This document shows, piece after piece, positions 8,264-14,912 of a DNA stretch of 36,840 nucleotides (the stretch's first letter is position 1; each line of letters opens with the position of its first letter). The notes below the pieces were generated by a model that saw only the letters and a list, made by a program, of their open reading frames with translations, had not been told where the DNA came from and did not search any database. Source of the stretch: Thermococcus sp. (lineage in GTDB: Archaea > Methanobacteriota_B > Thermococci > Thermococcales > Thermococcaceae); contig JAGHBN010000151.1 of NCBI GenBank assembly GCA_021160985.1, forward strand, positions 1 to 36,840, read 5' to 3'. A program made the position numbers and the translations under genes.

Positions 8264-8442
8264 AATTTTCCCCTATTTTACCCTTCCTAGCCCTCTTTTG
8301 GTTAAGACCTCTTTCAAAGAAGCGGTTAAATGAAGAGGGGGTCCCATAAACTACGCACAATTTAACCACACGACCAGAGAGCTACGATACTAATCAAAGT
8401 TTTTCCCCGTTACGGTCCCTCGACCACTCCAGGTTTATAAAC

Positions 8443-8469
8443 TCCTATCCCCATAGGATTTTTCGAAAA
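8443..8469. promoter_or_regulatory. Two adjacent palindromes in the trxB/aminotransferase gap
   Basis: The 281-bp gap holds TCCTAT-CCCC-ATAGGA (8443-8458, perfect 6-bp arms) followed immediately by the self-complementary TTTTCGAAAA (8460-8469). A TTTATAA lies just upstream (8434-8440). They could be operators or an RNA hairpin of an upstream transcript. I see no ORF here. Confidence 0.4.
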
Positions 8470-8484
8470 TTTTTCGGTCAAAGA

Positions 8485-8500
8485 TGTTCATCAATGAACA
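8485..8500 (+). promoter_or_regulatory. Candidate operator upstream of the omega-aminotransferase gene
   Basis: TGTTCAT-CA-ATGAACA is a perfect inverted repeat with 7-bp arms and a 2-nt centre. It ends four bases before the TATA box at 8505. A site this close to the TATA/BRE is where an Lrp/AsnC-type activator or repressor would act. Confidence 0.5.
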
Positions 8501-8504
8501 CAGG

Positions 8505-8512
8505 CTTATATA
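8505..8512 (+). promoter_or_regulatory. TATA box of the aminotransferase gene
   Basis: CTTATATA has its centre about 36 bases before the ATG at 8545. A ribosome binding site GGTGAT is at 8534-8539. Confidence 0.65.
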
Positions 8513-8544
8513 GGAGGACTTCCATTCCCCTACGGTGATGCACG

Positions 8545-9882
8545 ATGGTGGTTAGACCGAATGTTAAAGAACTCCCCGGACCCAAGGCCAAGGAGATAAT
8601 TAAGAGGAATTTTGAGGCCCTTGCTTACACGACACAGGATCCAGAGACCCTCCCCATAGTTATAGAGCGTGGAGAGGGCATCCTCGTCCACGACGTTGAC
8701 GGAAACGTCTTCTACGACTTCGGAAGCGGTGTCGGCGTGCTTAACGTCGGCCACACCCACCCGCGCGTCGTTGAGGCCATAAAGAGGCAGGCCGAGAAGT
8801 TCACCCACTTCGCCCTCAACGACTTCTTCTACGAGAACGCCGTGATACTGGCCAACAAGCTTGCTGAGCTGGCCCCAGGTGACTTCCCGAAGAAGGTCGT
8901 CTACCAGAACAGCGGTGCAGAAGCAAACGAGGCCATGATGAAGCTCGTCAAGTACGGCACCGGCAGGAAGAGGTTCATAGCCTTTTACCACGCCTTCCAC
9001 GGCAGGACTCAGGCCGTTCTTTCGCTTACCGCCAGCAAGTGGGTCCAGCAGGACGGGTTCTTCCCGACCATGCCGGGCGTCGAGCACATACCCTACCCGA
9101 ACCCCTACAGGAACCCCTGGCACATTGACGGTTACGCTGATCCCAAGGAGCTCATAAACCGCGTCCTTGAGTTCATTGAGGACTACGTTTTCAAGCACGT
9201 CCCGCCCCACGAGGTCGGAGCCATAGTCTTCGAGCCGATACAGGGTGAGGGCGGCTACGTCATCCCGCCGAAGGACTTCTTCAAGGAGCTTAAGAAGCTC
9301 GCCGACAACTACGGAATCCTCCTTGCCGACGACGAGGTTCAGATGGGCGTCGGTAGGACCGGAAAGTTCTGGGCCATCGAGCACTTCGGCGTCGCCCCTG
9401 ACACCATCCAGTTCGGTAAAGCCATAGGCGGTGGAATCCCGCTCGCCGGCGTCATCCACAGGGCAGACATAGCCTTTGACAAGCCGGGCAGGCACGCCTC
9501 GACCTTCGGAGGCAACCCGGTTGCCATTGAGGCCGCCCTGGAGGTCGTCGAGATCGTCAAAGAGCTCCTGCCGCACGTCCAGGAGGTCGGAGACTACCTC
9601 CACAAGCGCCTCAAGGAGTTCGAGGAGAAGTACGAGGTCATAGGCGACGCGAGGGGTCTCGGCCTTGCCCAAGCCGTTGAGTTCGTGAAGAACAAGGACA
9701 CCAAGGAGAAGAACCCGGAGGTCAGGAACAAGGTCGTTGCGGAGGCCGCCAAGAGGGGTCTCATACTCCTCGGCTGCGGTGACAACTCCCTCCGCTTCAT
9801 CCCGCCGCTCATCGTCCAGAAGGAGGAAATCGATGTCGCGATGGAGATATTCGAGGAGGCCCTCAAGGCCGCCCTCAAGTGA
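8545..9882 (+). CDS. Class III PLP-dependent omega-aminotransferase (ornithine/GABA-type)
   Basis: This 445-residue fold-type I aminotransferase transfers the terminal amino group of omega-amino acids such as ornithine, lysine or GABA to 2-oxoglutarate. Visible family motifs are NSGAEANEAMMKL (cofactor phosphate), FYHAFHGRT, EPIQGEGG, ADDEVQMGVGRTG and QFGKAIGGGIP, whose Lys (about residue 292) forms the PLP Schiff base. Length and motif order match the archaeal ornithine/omega-aminotransferases, including the T. kodakarensis enzyme in the same context. The substrate cannot be fixed from sequence. The promoter carries a strong palindrome, so amino-acid-responsive control is likely. Confidence 0.88.
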   Translation: MVVRPNVKELPGPKAKEIIKRNFEALAYTTQDPETLPIVIERGEGILVHDVDGNVFYDFGSGVGVLNVGHTHPRVVEAIKRQAEKFTHFALNDFFYENAVILANKLAELAPGDFPKKVVYQNSGAEANEAMMKLVKYGTGRKRFIAFYHAFHGRTQAVLSLTASKWVQQDGFFPTMPGVEHIPYPNPYRNPWHIDGYADPKELINRVLEFIEDYVFKHVPPHEVGAIVFEPIQGEGGYVIPPKDFFKELKKLADNYGILLADDEVQMGVGRTGKFWAIEHFGVAPDTIQFGKAIGGGIPLAGVIHRADIAFDKPGRHASTFGGNPVAIEAALEVVEIVKELLPHVQEVGDYLHKRLKEFEEKYEVIGDARGLGLAQAVEFVKNKDTKEKNPEVRNKVVAEAAKRGLILLGCGDNSLRFIPPLIVQKEEIDVAMEIFEEALKAALK

Positions 9883-9886
9883 CTCC

Positions 9887-9912
9887 TTTTCACCCTTTTT
9901 GAGAAGTTTTTT
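9887..9912 (+). terminator. T-tract terminator after the aminotransferase gene
   Basis: Three T-runs (TTTT, TTTTT, TTTTTT) follow the stop within 30 bases and precede the ECF gene, which then has its own short leader. Confidence 0.55.
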
Positions 9913-9947
9913 AAAGTAAAAACTTGAATTTCTTCCCGGTGGTGAGT

Positions 9948-10544
9948 ATGGGAGACGTTCTTGATCCTCTCAAACCATACGTTCCTTACATACTAGGCGG
10001 CGCAGTTGCAGTTTTCGTCGCTTACATCTGGTTCAACAGGAAGAAGTTCAGAAGCGCCAACATGGTCGCAATAACCGGCCTAATGACGGCCCTTGTATTC
10101 GTCGCCACGAGGGTCATCCAGATAAACCTGCCCACCGGCGGCTACCTCAACTTCGGCGACACAATGATCATGTTCACATCAATGCTCTTCGGCCCCGTCG
10201 TAGGAGCGTTTGCCGGCGGCGTGGGCTCCGCCATGGCGGACGCCTTCAGCCCCTACGCAGGATGGGCACCGATCACCCTCGTGGTTAAGGGACTCGAGGG
10301 ACTTGCAGTCGGCTACCTCGCCCAGAGGAACTCCCACACAGGCAACCTGGTACTCGCCGGAGTCATCGGCGGAATAATAATGGTCACCGGCTACTTCCTG
10401 TTCGAGATACCCCTCCTCGGCCTCTCGGTGGCCCTGACGGAGATACCGCCCAATACACTTCAGGCAGTAACCGGAGTTCTCGTGGGAACTGGGCTGGCAA
10501 CCGCGGTAAAAAGAAGGTACCCGGAGGTCGAAGACCTCATCTAA
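9948..10544 (+). CDS. ECF-type transporter S component (substrate-binding membrane subunit)
   Basis: This 198-residue hydrophobic protein has about six membrane helices. Its pattern is characteristic of ECF S components: ITGLMTALVFVATRVIQINLP near the start, then GYLNFGDTMIMFTSMLFGP and FAGGVGSAMADAF. Such proteins capture a vitamin or similar small molecule and dock onto a shared EcfT/EcfA module encoded elsewhere. The substrate is not identifiable. The frame opens at TTG 9924, but ATG 9948 is preceded by GGTGGTGAG. Its stop overlaps tail-to-tail with the encapsulin-like gene by four bases. Confidence 0.82.
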   Translation: MGDVLDPLKPYVPYILGGAVAVFVAYIWFNRKKFRSANMVAITGLMTALVFVATRVIQINLPTGGYLNFGDTMIMFTSMLFGPVVGAFAGGVGSAMADAFSPYAGWAPITLVVKGLEGLAVGYLAQRNSHTGNLVLAGVIGGIIMVTGYFLFEIPLLGLSVALTEIPPNTLQAVTGVLVGTGLATAVKRRYPEVEDLI

Positions 10545-10831
10545 ACATCGAGCTTCTGGAGCTCCTCCCACATTTCCTTTTCCTTAAAGATCGGCTCCAC
10601 CGATATTCTACGGGACGCCCTGCGTATCTGTCCCAGGAAAGATGAGTCGGCCACGACGGCATCGAAGCCCAGCTCGTCGATCTTGTATATCTTGAGCGTG
10701 GAAGCATGCTCCCTGAGGACCGGTGCAGAGTACTCGAGGAACTTAGGGCCCACCAACAGAAGATCAGGATTGAGACCTTCCTCCTTCAGCTCCTTTATGG
10801 CCTTCTCGAGAAGTTCAGCCACTTCACCCAT
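10541..10831 (-). CDS. DUF1884 / A-domain (family 4) encapsulin-like protein
   Basis: This 96-residue protein closely resembles, from memory, P. furiosus PF0899 (DUF1884) in length and in the pattern NPDLLLVGPKFLEY ... LKIYKIDELGFDAVVADSSFLG ... ASRRISVEPI. Such proteins have been described as truncated, A-domain-only HK97-fold relatives of encapsulins (family 4), found beside enzyme genes including deoxyribose-phosphate aldolase. A longer frame begins at 10873, but ATG 10831 is preceded by GGAGGGTGGAAGG and gives the expected length. It overlaps the deoC stop by eight bases, so the two are translationally coupled. Whether it assembles into a higher-order structure around DeoC is not known to me. 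Confidence 0.75.
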   Translation of the reverse strand: MGEVAELLEKAIKELKEEGLNPDLLLVGPKFLEYSAPVLREHASTLKIYKIDELGFDAVVADSSFLGQIRRASRRISVEPIFKEKEMWEELQKLDV

Positions 10832-11501
10832 TCCTTCCACCCTCCACAATTCTAACTCCGCTAGAAGTTCCAATCCTCGTCGCGCCTGCCTCTATCATGG
10901 CCAGAGCCTGCTCATAGGTTCGTATCCCACCGGAGGCCTTGACACCCATCTCCGGGCCGACCACCTTTCTCATGAGCCTGACGTCCTCAACGGTGGCCCC
11001 TCCAGTGCCGAAACCGGTAGAAGTCTTCACGAAGTCTGCACCGGCCTCTTTGGCAAGTTCACAGGCCTTGACCTTCTCCTCGTCGGTTAGGTAGCAGGTC
11101 TCGAGGATGACCTTAACGAGCGCGCCTTTCTCATGGGCGACCTTAACGACCTCGGCTATGTCGTTTTTCACGTACTCGTAGTCCCCGTCCTTGAGCGCAC
11201 CTATGTTGATGACCATGTCGAGCTCATCGGCGCCGTCCTCAAGGGCCCTCTTTGCCTCGAAGACCTTGACTTCCGTCGGCGTTGCTCCGAGCGGGAAGCC
11301 GATGACGCTGGCAACCCTGACGTCCGCTCCCTTCTCGCGCAGGTAGTCCTTGGCGAGCTTGACGCGGTAGGGGTTAACGCAGACGGCATAAAAGTTGTAC
11401 TGGATTGCCTCGTCGCAGAGCCTTATTATATCTTCCTTCGAAGCATAAGGCTTCAGGTTTGTGTGGTCAATATAACGGGAAATATCGATGCTATCCGGCA
11501 T
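10824..11501 (-). CDS. deoC: Deoxyribose-phosphate aldolase
   Basis: This 225-residue TIM-barrel class I aldolase cleaves 2-deoxyribose-5-phosphate to glyceraldehyde-3-phosphate and acetaldehyde. The catalytic Schiff-base lysine is in FVKTSTGFGTGGAT, and the second essential lysine in GVKASGGIRTYEQA. The N-terminal IDHTNLKPYASKEDI and CVNPYRVKLAKDYL segments are typical of the family. ATG 11501 follows AGGTGATA; the upstream GTG at 11510 is part of that ribosome binding site. It is first in an operon with the encapsulin-like gene. Confidence 0.95.
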   Translation of the reverse strand: MPDSIDISRYIDHTNLKPYASKEDIIRLCDEAIQYNFYAVCVNPYRVKLAKDYLREKGADVRVASVIGFPLGATPTEVKVFEAKRALEDGADELDMVINIGALKDGDYEYVKNDIAEVVKVAHEKGALVKVILETCYLTDEEKVKACELAKEAGADFVKTSTGFGTGGATVEDVRLMRKVVGPEMGVKASGGIRTYEQALAMIEAGATRIGTSSGVRIVEGGRNG

Positions 11502-11509
11502 AGTTATCA

Positions 11510-11522
11510 CCTGAATATCAGG
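11510..11522 (-). promoter_or_regulatory. Palindrome at the deoC ribosome binding site
   Basis: CCTGA-ATA-TCAGG (5-bp perfect arms) overlaps the deoC ribosome binding site, and a TATA-like CTAAATATG lies about 20 bases further upstream at roughly 11534-11542. It could be an operator at the transcription start or simply chance symmetry. Confidence 0.3.
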
Positions 11523-11685
11523 AGGTTGTTGACATATTTAGGACTTTTTCCACAAAACTGCAGAGAATTCCTCTAAATTTGAGGGAAGTTTGGAAAATAT
11601 CCAACAAAGTTCAGCGAGACAGGGAACCGATGGTGACACGAAGCAGTTCTCTCCGACCCAAAAAGGTAGAGTGAAGTCTAAAAGC

Positions 11686-12891
11686 TCACCTCCTCCGCAG
11701 GAGGAGGGCCAGAGACAACCCAACTATTAGGGCAGGGCCGCAGATTTCCCCGTTCGGCGAGTCCTCAGTCGAAGTCGCAGTATCTGTCGACGGCGGCTGA
11801 GTTGCAGTTGGCCCAACATAAGCCGTTCCGTTCGGGAGGTCGTAGGCGGGCACAACGGGCGAGGTGCACCTGACCAGGGAGGGGTCTTTGCTCTCGTCAT
11901 AGGGTATCCACGCATAGTCACCGGCTTTCGTTTCATACCAGCCGATGTGGGAGTTCCAGCCGGCCTTCCCAGGCCCAGCGACTCTGGCTATCGCCTCGAT
12001 GTCGTCATCGCTTATCTGGAGGACTCCCACTTCCCTCAGCCACTCAAGCTCTGTCTTTACCGCTACGGATAAGTTTACCTCGGAGGGGTCTATTACAGGG
12101 GCAATCTCCACCTGGGGCGAAATTGCAGGGTCCGATAGTGGCAGGCAGTCAACTCCAAAGGCGGAGAGAAACTCCCCGACCGCGGCCTTAAGCTCATCGG
12201 GCCCCACGCCGCGAGCTTCGGCTTCCACCTCCACGAGACCCGCCCGGATAACCTGTGATGGGTCAACCCCGTGCTTTCTAAGGCATGATTTAAAGTCCCC
12301 GTTCGGCTTCCAGGTGCAGAACCCGTTTACACAGCCACAGCTCGTCAGCGAGAAACACTCATACCACGGCTTATAAACACAGGGAGTTACTATCTTCGCG
12401 GCCTCGTTTCTGGGGGCGCAGACCTCCCCGGAGCAACCGCCAGTGGCGCAGTCCCTGTCAGAATTACACTCGCTCCCGGCTACAGGCTTCAGGGCTATCG
12501 TGATGTTGTCCCAGGTAAAGGTCATGTTGGCTATCTCCTTCCAGCCCCCAGCCTTCAGCTTTTCAATAGCGGAGGCAGTCACAAGTAGGGAGGCGTTGAA
12601 AGTAACGCTGGCCACTGCCTCCGCAGGAATCTGCACCCTCAAGTGCGGGCCGTCGCTGGCGTTCCAGAGTATAACGACGAGCCTCCTGTCGTAGTGGGAG
12701 CGGAAGATGAAGGTGCCGTTCTCAACTATCGCGTTGTGGAGGGCGTTGAAAGCCGGATAGGGCCTGTAAACTATCCCCGGCTTGTTCAGGACTACCTCAA
12801 CGGCGTAGAAATCCGCAGGACTCACGCAAGCCTTCACGAGGGGAGCAGAGAACAACACCAGGAGCACGATAAATGCGACAGCTTTCCGCAT
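11686..12891 (-). CDS. CGP-CTERM surface protein with cysteine-rich domain
   Basis: This 401-residue exported protein has a signal peptide at residues 1-21 (hydrophobic AFIVLLVLFSAPLV). A Cys-rich segment at roughly residues 140-210 contains ten Cys, including CATGGCSGEVC and CGCVNGFC. A Thr/Ser/Pro-rich linker leads to the C-terminal ICGPALIVGLSLALLLRRR. That tail is the Thermococcales-specific CGP-CTERM sorting signal, thought to be processed at the Cys for surface anchoring. The Cys-rich part resembles the eight-cysteine-cluster proteins of this order; function unknown. ATG 12891 is preceded by GGTGAGTG. It diverges from enolase. Confidence 0.85.
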   Translation of the reverse strand: MRKAVAFIVLLVLFSAPLVKACVSPADFYAVEVVLNKPGIVYRPYPAFNALHNAIVENGTFIFRSHYDRRLVVILWNASDGPHLRVQIPAEAVASVTFNASLLVTASAIEKLKAGGWKEIANMTFTWDNITIALKPVAGSECNSDRDCATGGCSGEVCAPRNEAAKIVTPCVYKPWYECFSLTSCGCVNGFCTWKPNGDFKSCLRKHGVDPSQVIRAGLVEVEAEARGVGPDELKAAVGEFLSAFGVDCLPLSDPAISPQVEIAPVIDPSEVNLSVAVKTELEWLREVGVLQISDDDIEAIARVAGPGKAGWNSHIGWYETKAGDYAWIPYDESKDPSLVRCTSPVVPAYDLPNGTAYVGPTATQPPSTDTATSTEDSPNGEICGPALIVGLSLALLLRRR

Positions 12892-12922
12892 TATCACTCA
12901 CCGAAATGAGAATATGCAAACG

Positions 12923-12931
12923 GATATATAC
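12923..12931 (-). promoter_or_regulatory. TATA box of the CGP-CTERM gene
   Basis: GATATATAC (plus-strand reading) is centred about 36 bases before the minus-strand ATG at 12891. Confidence 0.55.
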
Positions 12932-12968
12932 GCCTATCCATTGCTTCAGCCCGGATTGAAGCTAAAAC

Positions 12969-12977
12969 CTTTATATG
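12969..12977 (+). promoter_or_regulatory. TATA box of enolase
   Basis: CTTTATATG is centred about 37 bases before the enolase ATG at 13010, with GAGGTGAT as ribosome binding site at 12999-13006. Confidence 0.7.
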
Positions 12978-13009
12978 CCCACCCGCGAATATCACCCGAG
13001 GTGATTGAT

Positions 13010-14302
13010 ATGGAGAACCCGTTTGAGATAACCGGAGTCGTTGCCAGAGAGATACTCGACAGCAGGGGGAACCCAACCGTCGAGGTCGAGGTCTACACGC
13101 CGGTCAGCATGGGAAGGGCCGCAGTGCCGAGCGGTGCCTCAACCGGAACCCATGAGGCCCTTGAGCTCCGCGACGGCGGAAGCCGCTACCACGGAAAGGG
13201 AGTTAAGAGGGCCGTTGAGAACGTCAACAAGATTATAGCCCCGGAGATCATCGGTATGGACGTCACCTGGCAGAGAGACATAGATATGCTCATGCTTGAG
13301 CTCGACGGCACCGAGAACAAGAGCAACCTCGGTGCCAACGCCATACTCGGCGTTTCTCTGGCCGTTGCCAAAGCGGCCGCCAACGCCCTCGGACTTCCAC
13401 TCTACCAGTACATCGGCGGAACAAACGCCTACGTCATGCCAGTCCCGATGAGCAACGTCATCAACGGCGGTGTCCACGCGGGCAACGAGCTCGACTTTCA
13501 GGAGTTCATGATAATGCCCGTTGGAGCGAGCTCCTTTAGAGAGGCCATAAGGTGGGTCAGCGAGACCTACCACGTCCTCAAGAAGGTCATCGCCGAGCGC
13601 TATGGTAAAAACGCCGTCAACGTCGGCGACGAGGGTGGCTTTGCCCCGCCGATGAAGGAGGTCACCGAGCCTCTCGACGTCCTCATCAAGGCCATTGAGG
13701 AGGCCGGCTACAAGCCCGGCGACGAGATTGCCTTCGCCCTTGACGCCGCTTCCAGCGAGTTCTACGACGAGGCCAAGGGCAAGTACGTGGTCAGTGGAAA
13801 GGAGTACGACAGGGGAGAGCTCCTCGAGCTCTACAGGGAGCTCGTCACCACCTACCCGATAGTCTCCATCGAGGACCCGTTCCAGGAGGAGGACTGGGAA
13901 GGCTTCGTCATGATAACCAAGGAGCTCGGCAGGAAGGTTCAGATAGTCGGCGACGACCTCTTCGTCACCAACCCGAAGAGGATAAGAAAGGGCATCGAGA
14001 TGGGCGCCGCCAACGCGCTCCTCCTCAAGGTCAACCAGATTGGAACCCTCAGCGAGGCCATCGATGCCGCCTACACCTCATTCCGCGCCGGCTACGGCGT
14101 CGTCGTCTCCCACCGCTCCGGAGAGACAGAAGATGCCACCATAGCCGACCTGGCGGTTGCCCTCAACGCCGGCCAGATCAAGACCGGTGCTCCGGCCAGG
14201 AGCGACAGGAACGCCAAGTACAACCAGCTCATACGCATAGAGGAGGAGCTCGAGGGCATAGCCGTCTATCCGGGCAAGAAGTTCAGGAACCCGTTCCTCT
14301 GA
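13010..14302 (+). CDS. eno: Enolase (phosphopyruvate hydratase)
   Basis: This 430-residue glycolytic enzyme interconverts 2-phosphoglycerate and phosphoenolpyruvate. Diagnostic segments are AREILDSRGNPTVEVEV, the flexible loop PSGASTGTHEA, FALDAASSEFYD, SIEDPFQEEDW, GDDLFVTNP (Mg ligands), the catalytic LLLKVNQIGTLSEA and SHRSGETED. The frame runs back to 12914, but the family N-terminus and the ribosome binding site fix the start at ATG 13010; the earlier part contains the promoter. It is a single-gene unit convergent with padR. Confidence 0.97.
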   Translation: MENPFEITGVVAREILDSRGNPTVEVEVYTPVSMGRAAVPSGASTGTHEALELRDGGSRYHGKGVKRAVENVNKIIAPEIIGMDVTWQRDIDMLMLELDGTENKSNLGANAILGVSLAVAKAAANALGLPLYQYIGGTNAYVMPVPMSNVINGGVHAGNELDFQEFMIMPVGASSFREAIRWVSETYHVLKKVIAERYGKNAVNVGDEGGFAPPMKEVTEPLDVLIKAIEEAGYKPGDEIAFALDAASSEFYDEAKGKYVVSGKEYDRGELLELYRELVTTYPIVSIEDPFQEEDWEGFVMITKELGRKVQIVGDDLFVTNPKRIRKGIEMGAANALLLKVNQIGTLSEAIDAAYTSFRAGYGVVVSHRSGETEDATIADLAVALNAGQIKTGAPARSDRNAKYNQLIRIEEELEGIAVYPGKKFRNPFL

Positions 14303-14308
14303 TGGGGC

Positions 14309-14803
14309 TTAGGCTTCCTCTTCCCCTTTCTTCTTTGCCTCAAGCATCTCTCTGAGGGCCTTTCTCTTGGCGTTGAGTATCTCACAGACCCTGTCAAGGA
14401 TTTTAAGGTATTCCTCTATGGCCTCCTTGGCAAGCTTCCGCCCGTAGCCCAGCTCCTCCAGCTTCTTCCTCAGCGCTTCGTGGTACTGGACGGCTATGTA
14501 AAGGGACTGGAGCGTTAGTTCGTTCGCCTCCCTGAGGTACTCCCATCCCTTTTCAGTGAGGGTGTACTTGATGAGCTTTCGCTTTCCATGGTACTCCTCC
14601 TTCGGCTCTAAAAGGCCCTCATCCACCATCTTGCTCAGCATGTTGTAGAGGTTGCCGTGGCTCGGCTTCCACGTCCCCTGGCTTATCTTCTCAATCTCCT
14701 TAAGGATTTCATAGCCGTGCGCCTCTCCCTTAAACCCCACTATAATGAGTATGAGATGCCGAATTGGAGCAAGGAACATATTCTTCATGGAAGGAGCGCC
14801 CAT
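14309..14803 (-). CDS. PadR-family transcriptional regulator
   Basis: This 164-residue regulator has a winged helix at about residues 15-90 (HGYEILKEIEKISQGTWKPSHGNLYNMLSKMVDEGLL, then the wing YTLTEKGWEYL), followed by a long helical C-terminus for dimerisation. These are the hallmarks of PadR. The frame begins at ATG 14803 behind GAGGTGGT. It diverges from a large exporter gene, and inverted repeats in the gap overlap both core promoters. It therefore probably represses the exporter and itself until a small hydrophobic ligand binds. The ligand is unknown. Confidence 0.9.
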   Translation of the reverse strand: MGAPSMKNMFLAPIRHLILIIVGFKGEAHGYEILKEIEKISQGTWKPSHGNLYNMLSKMVDEGLLEPKEEYHGKRKLIKYTLTEKGWEYLREANELTLQSLYIAVQYHEALRKKLEELGYGRKLAKEAIEEYLKILDRVCEILNAKRKALREMLEAKKKGEEEA

Positions 14804-14828
14804 GACACCACCTCGAAAGGTTTATAAG

Positions 14829-14863
14829 ATATGTTCGTTCCAAACATATTTGGCAATATGTTT
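14829..14863. promoter_or_regulatory. Three-half-site operator between padR and the exporter gene
   Basis: Half-sites ATATGTT (14829-14835), AACATAT (14843-14849) and ATATGTT (14856-14862) alternate in orientation. The second and third form a perfect 9-bp-arm inverted repeat, AAACATATT-TGGC-AATATGTTT. The half-sites double as TATA-like elements for both directions, about 45 bases before padR and about 54 before the exporter start. A bound PadR dimer would therefore block both promoters. Confidence 0.7.
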
Positions 14864-14912
14864 CCTAAAGAGATATTCAGGATTACCCCTTAAAAGATTT
14901 GAGGTGGTAGTA

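Noticed and set aside
8530..9672. Long open frame (380 codons) on the minus strand
   Set aside because: It lies entirely antisense to the aminotransferase, whose motifs are intact. High GC with strong codon bias opens the opposite frame.
12914..13009. N-terminal extension of enolase
   Set aside because: It covers the TATA box and ribosome binding site, and the family N-terminus begins at 13010.
14745..14912. N-terminal extension of the exporter
   Set aside because: It runs through padR and the operator; ATG 14913 has a strong ribosome binding site followed by a typical TM1.
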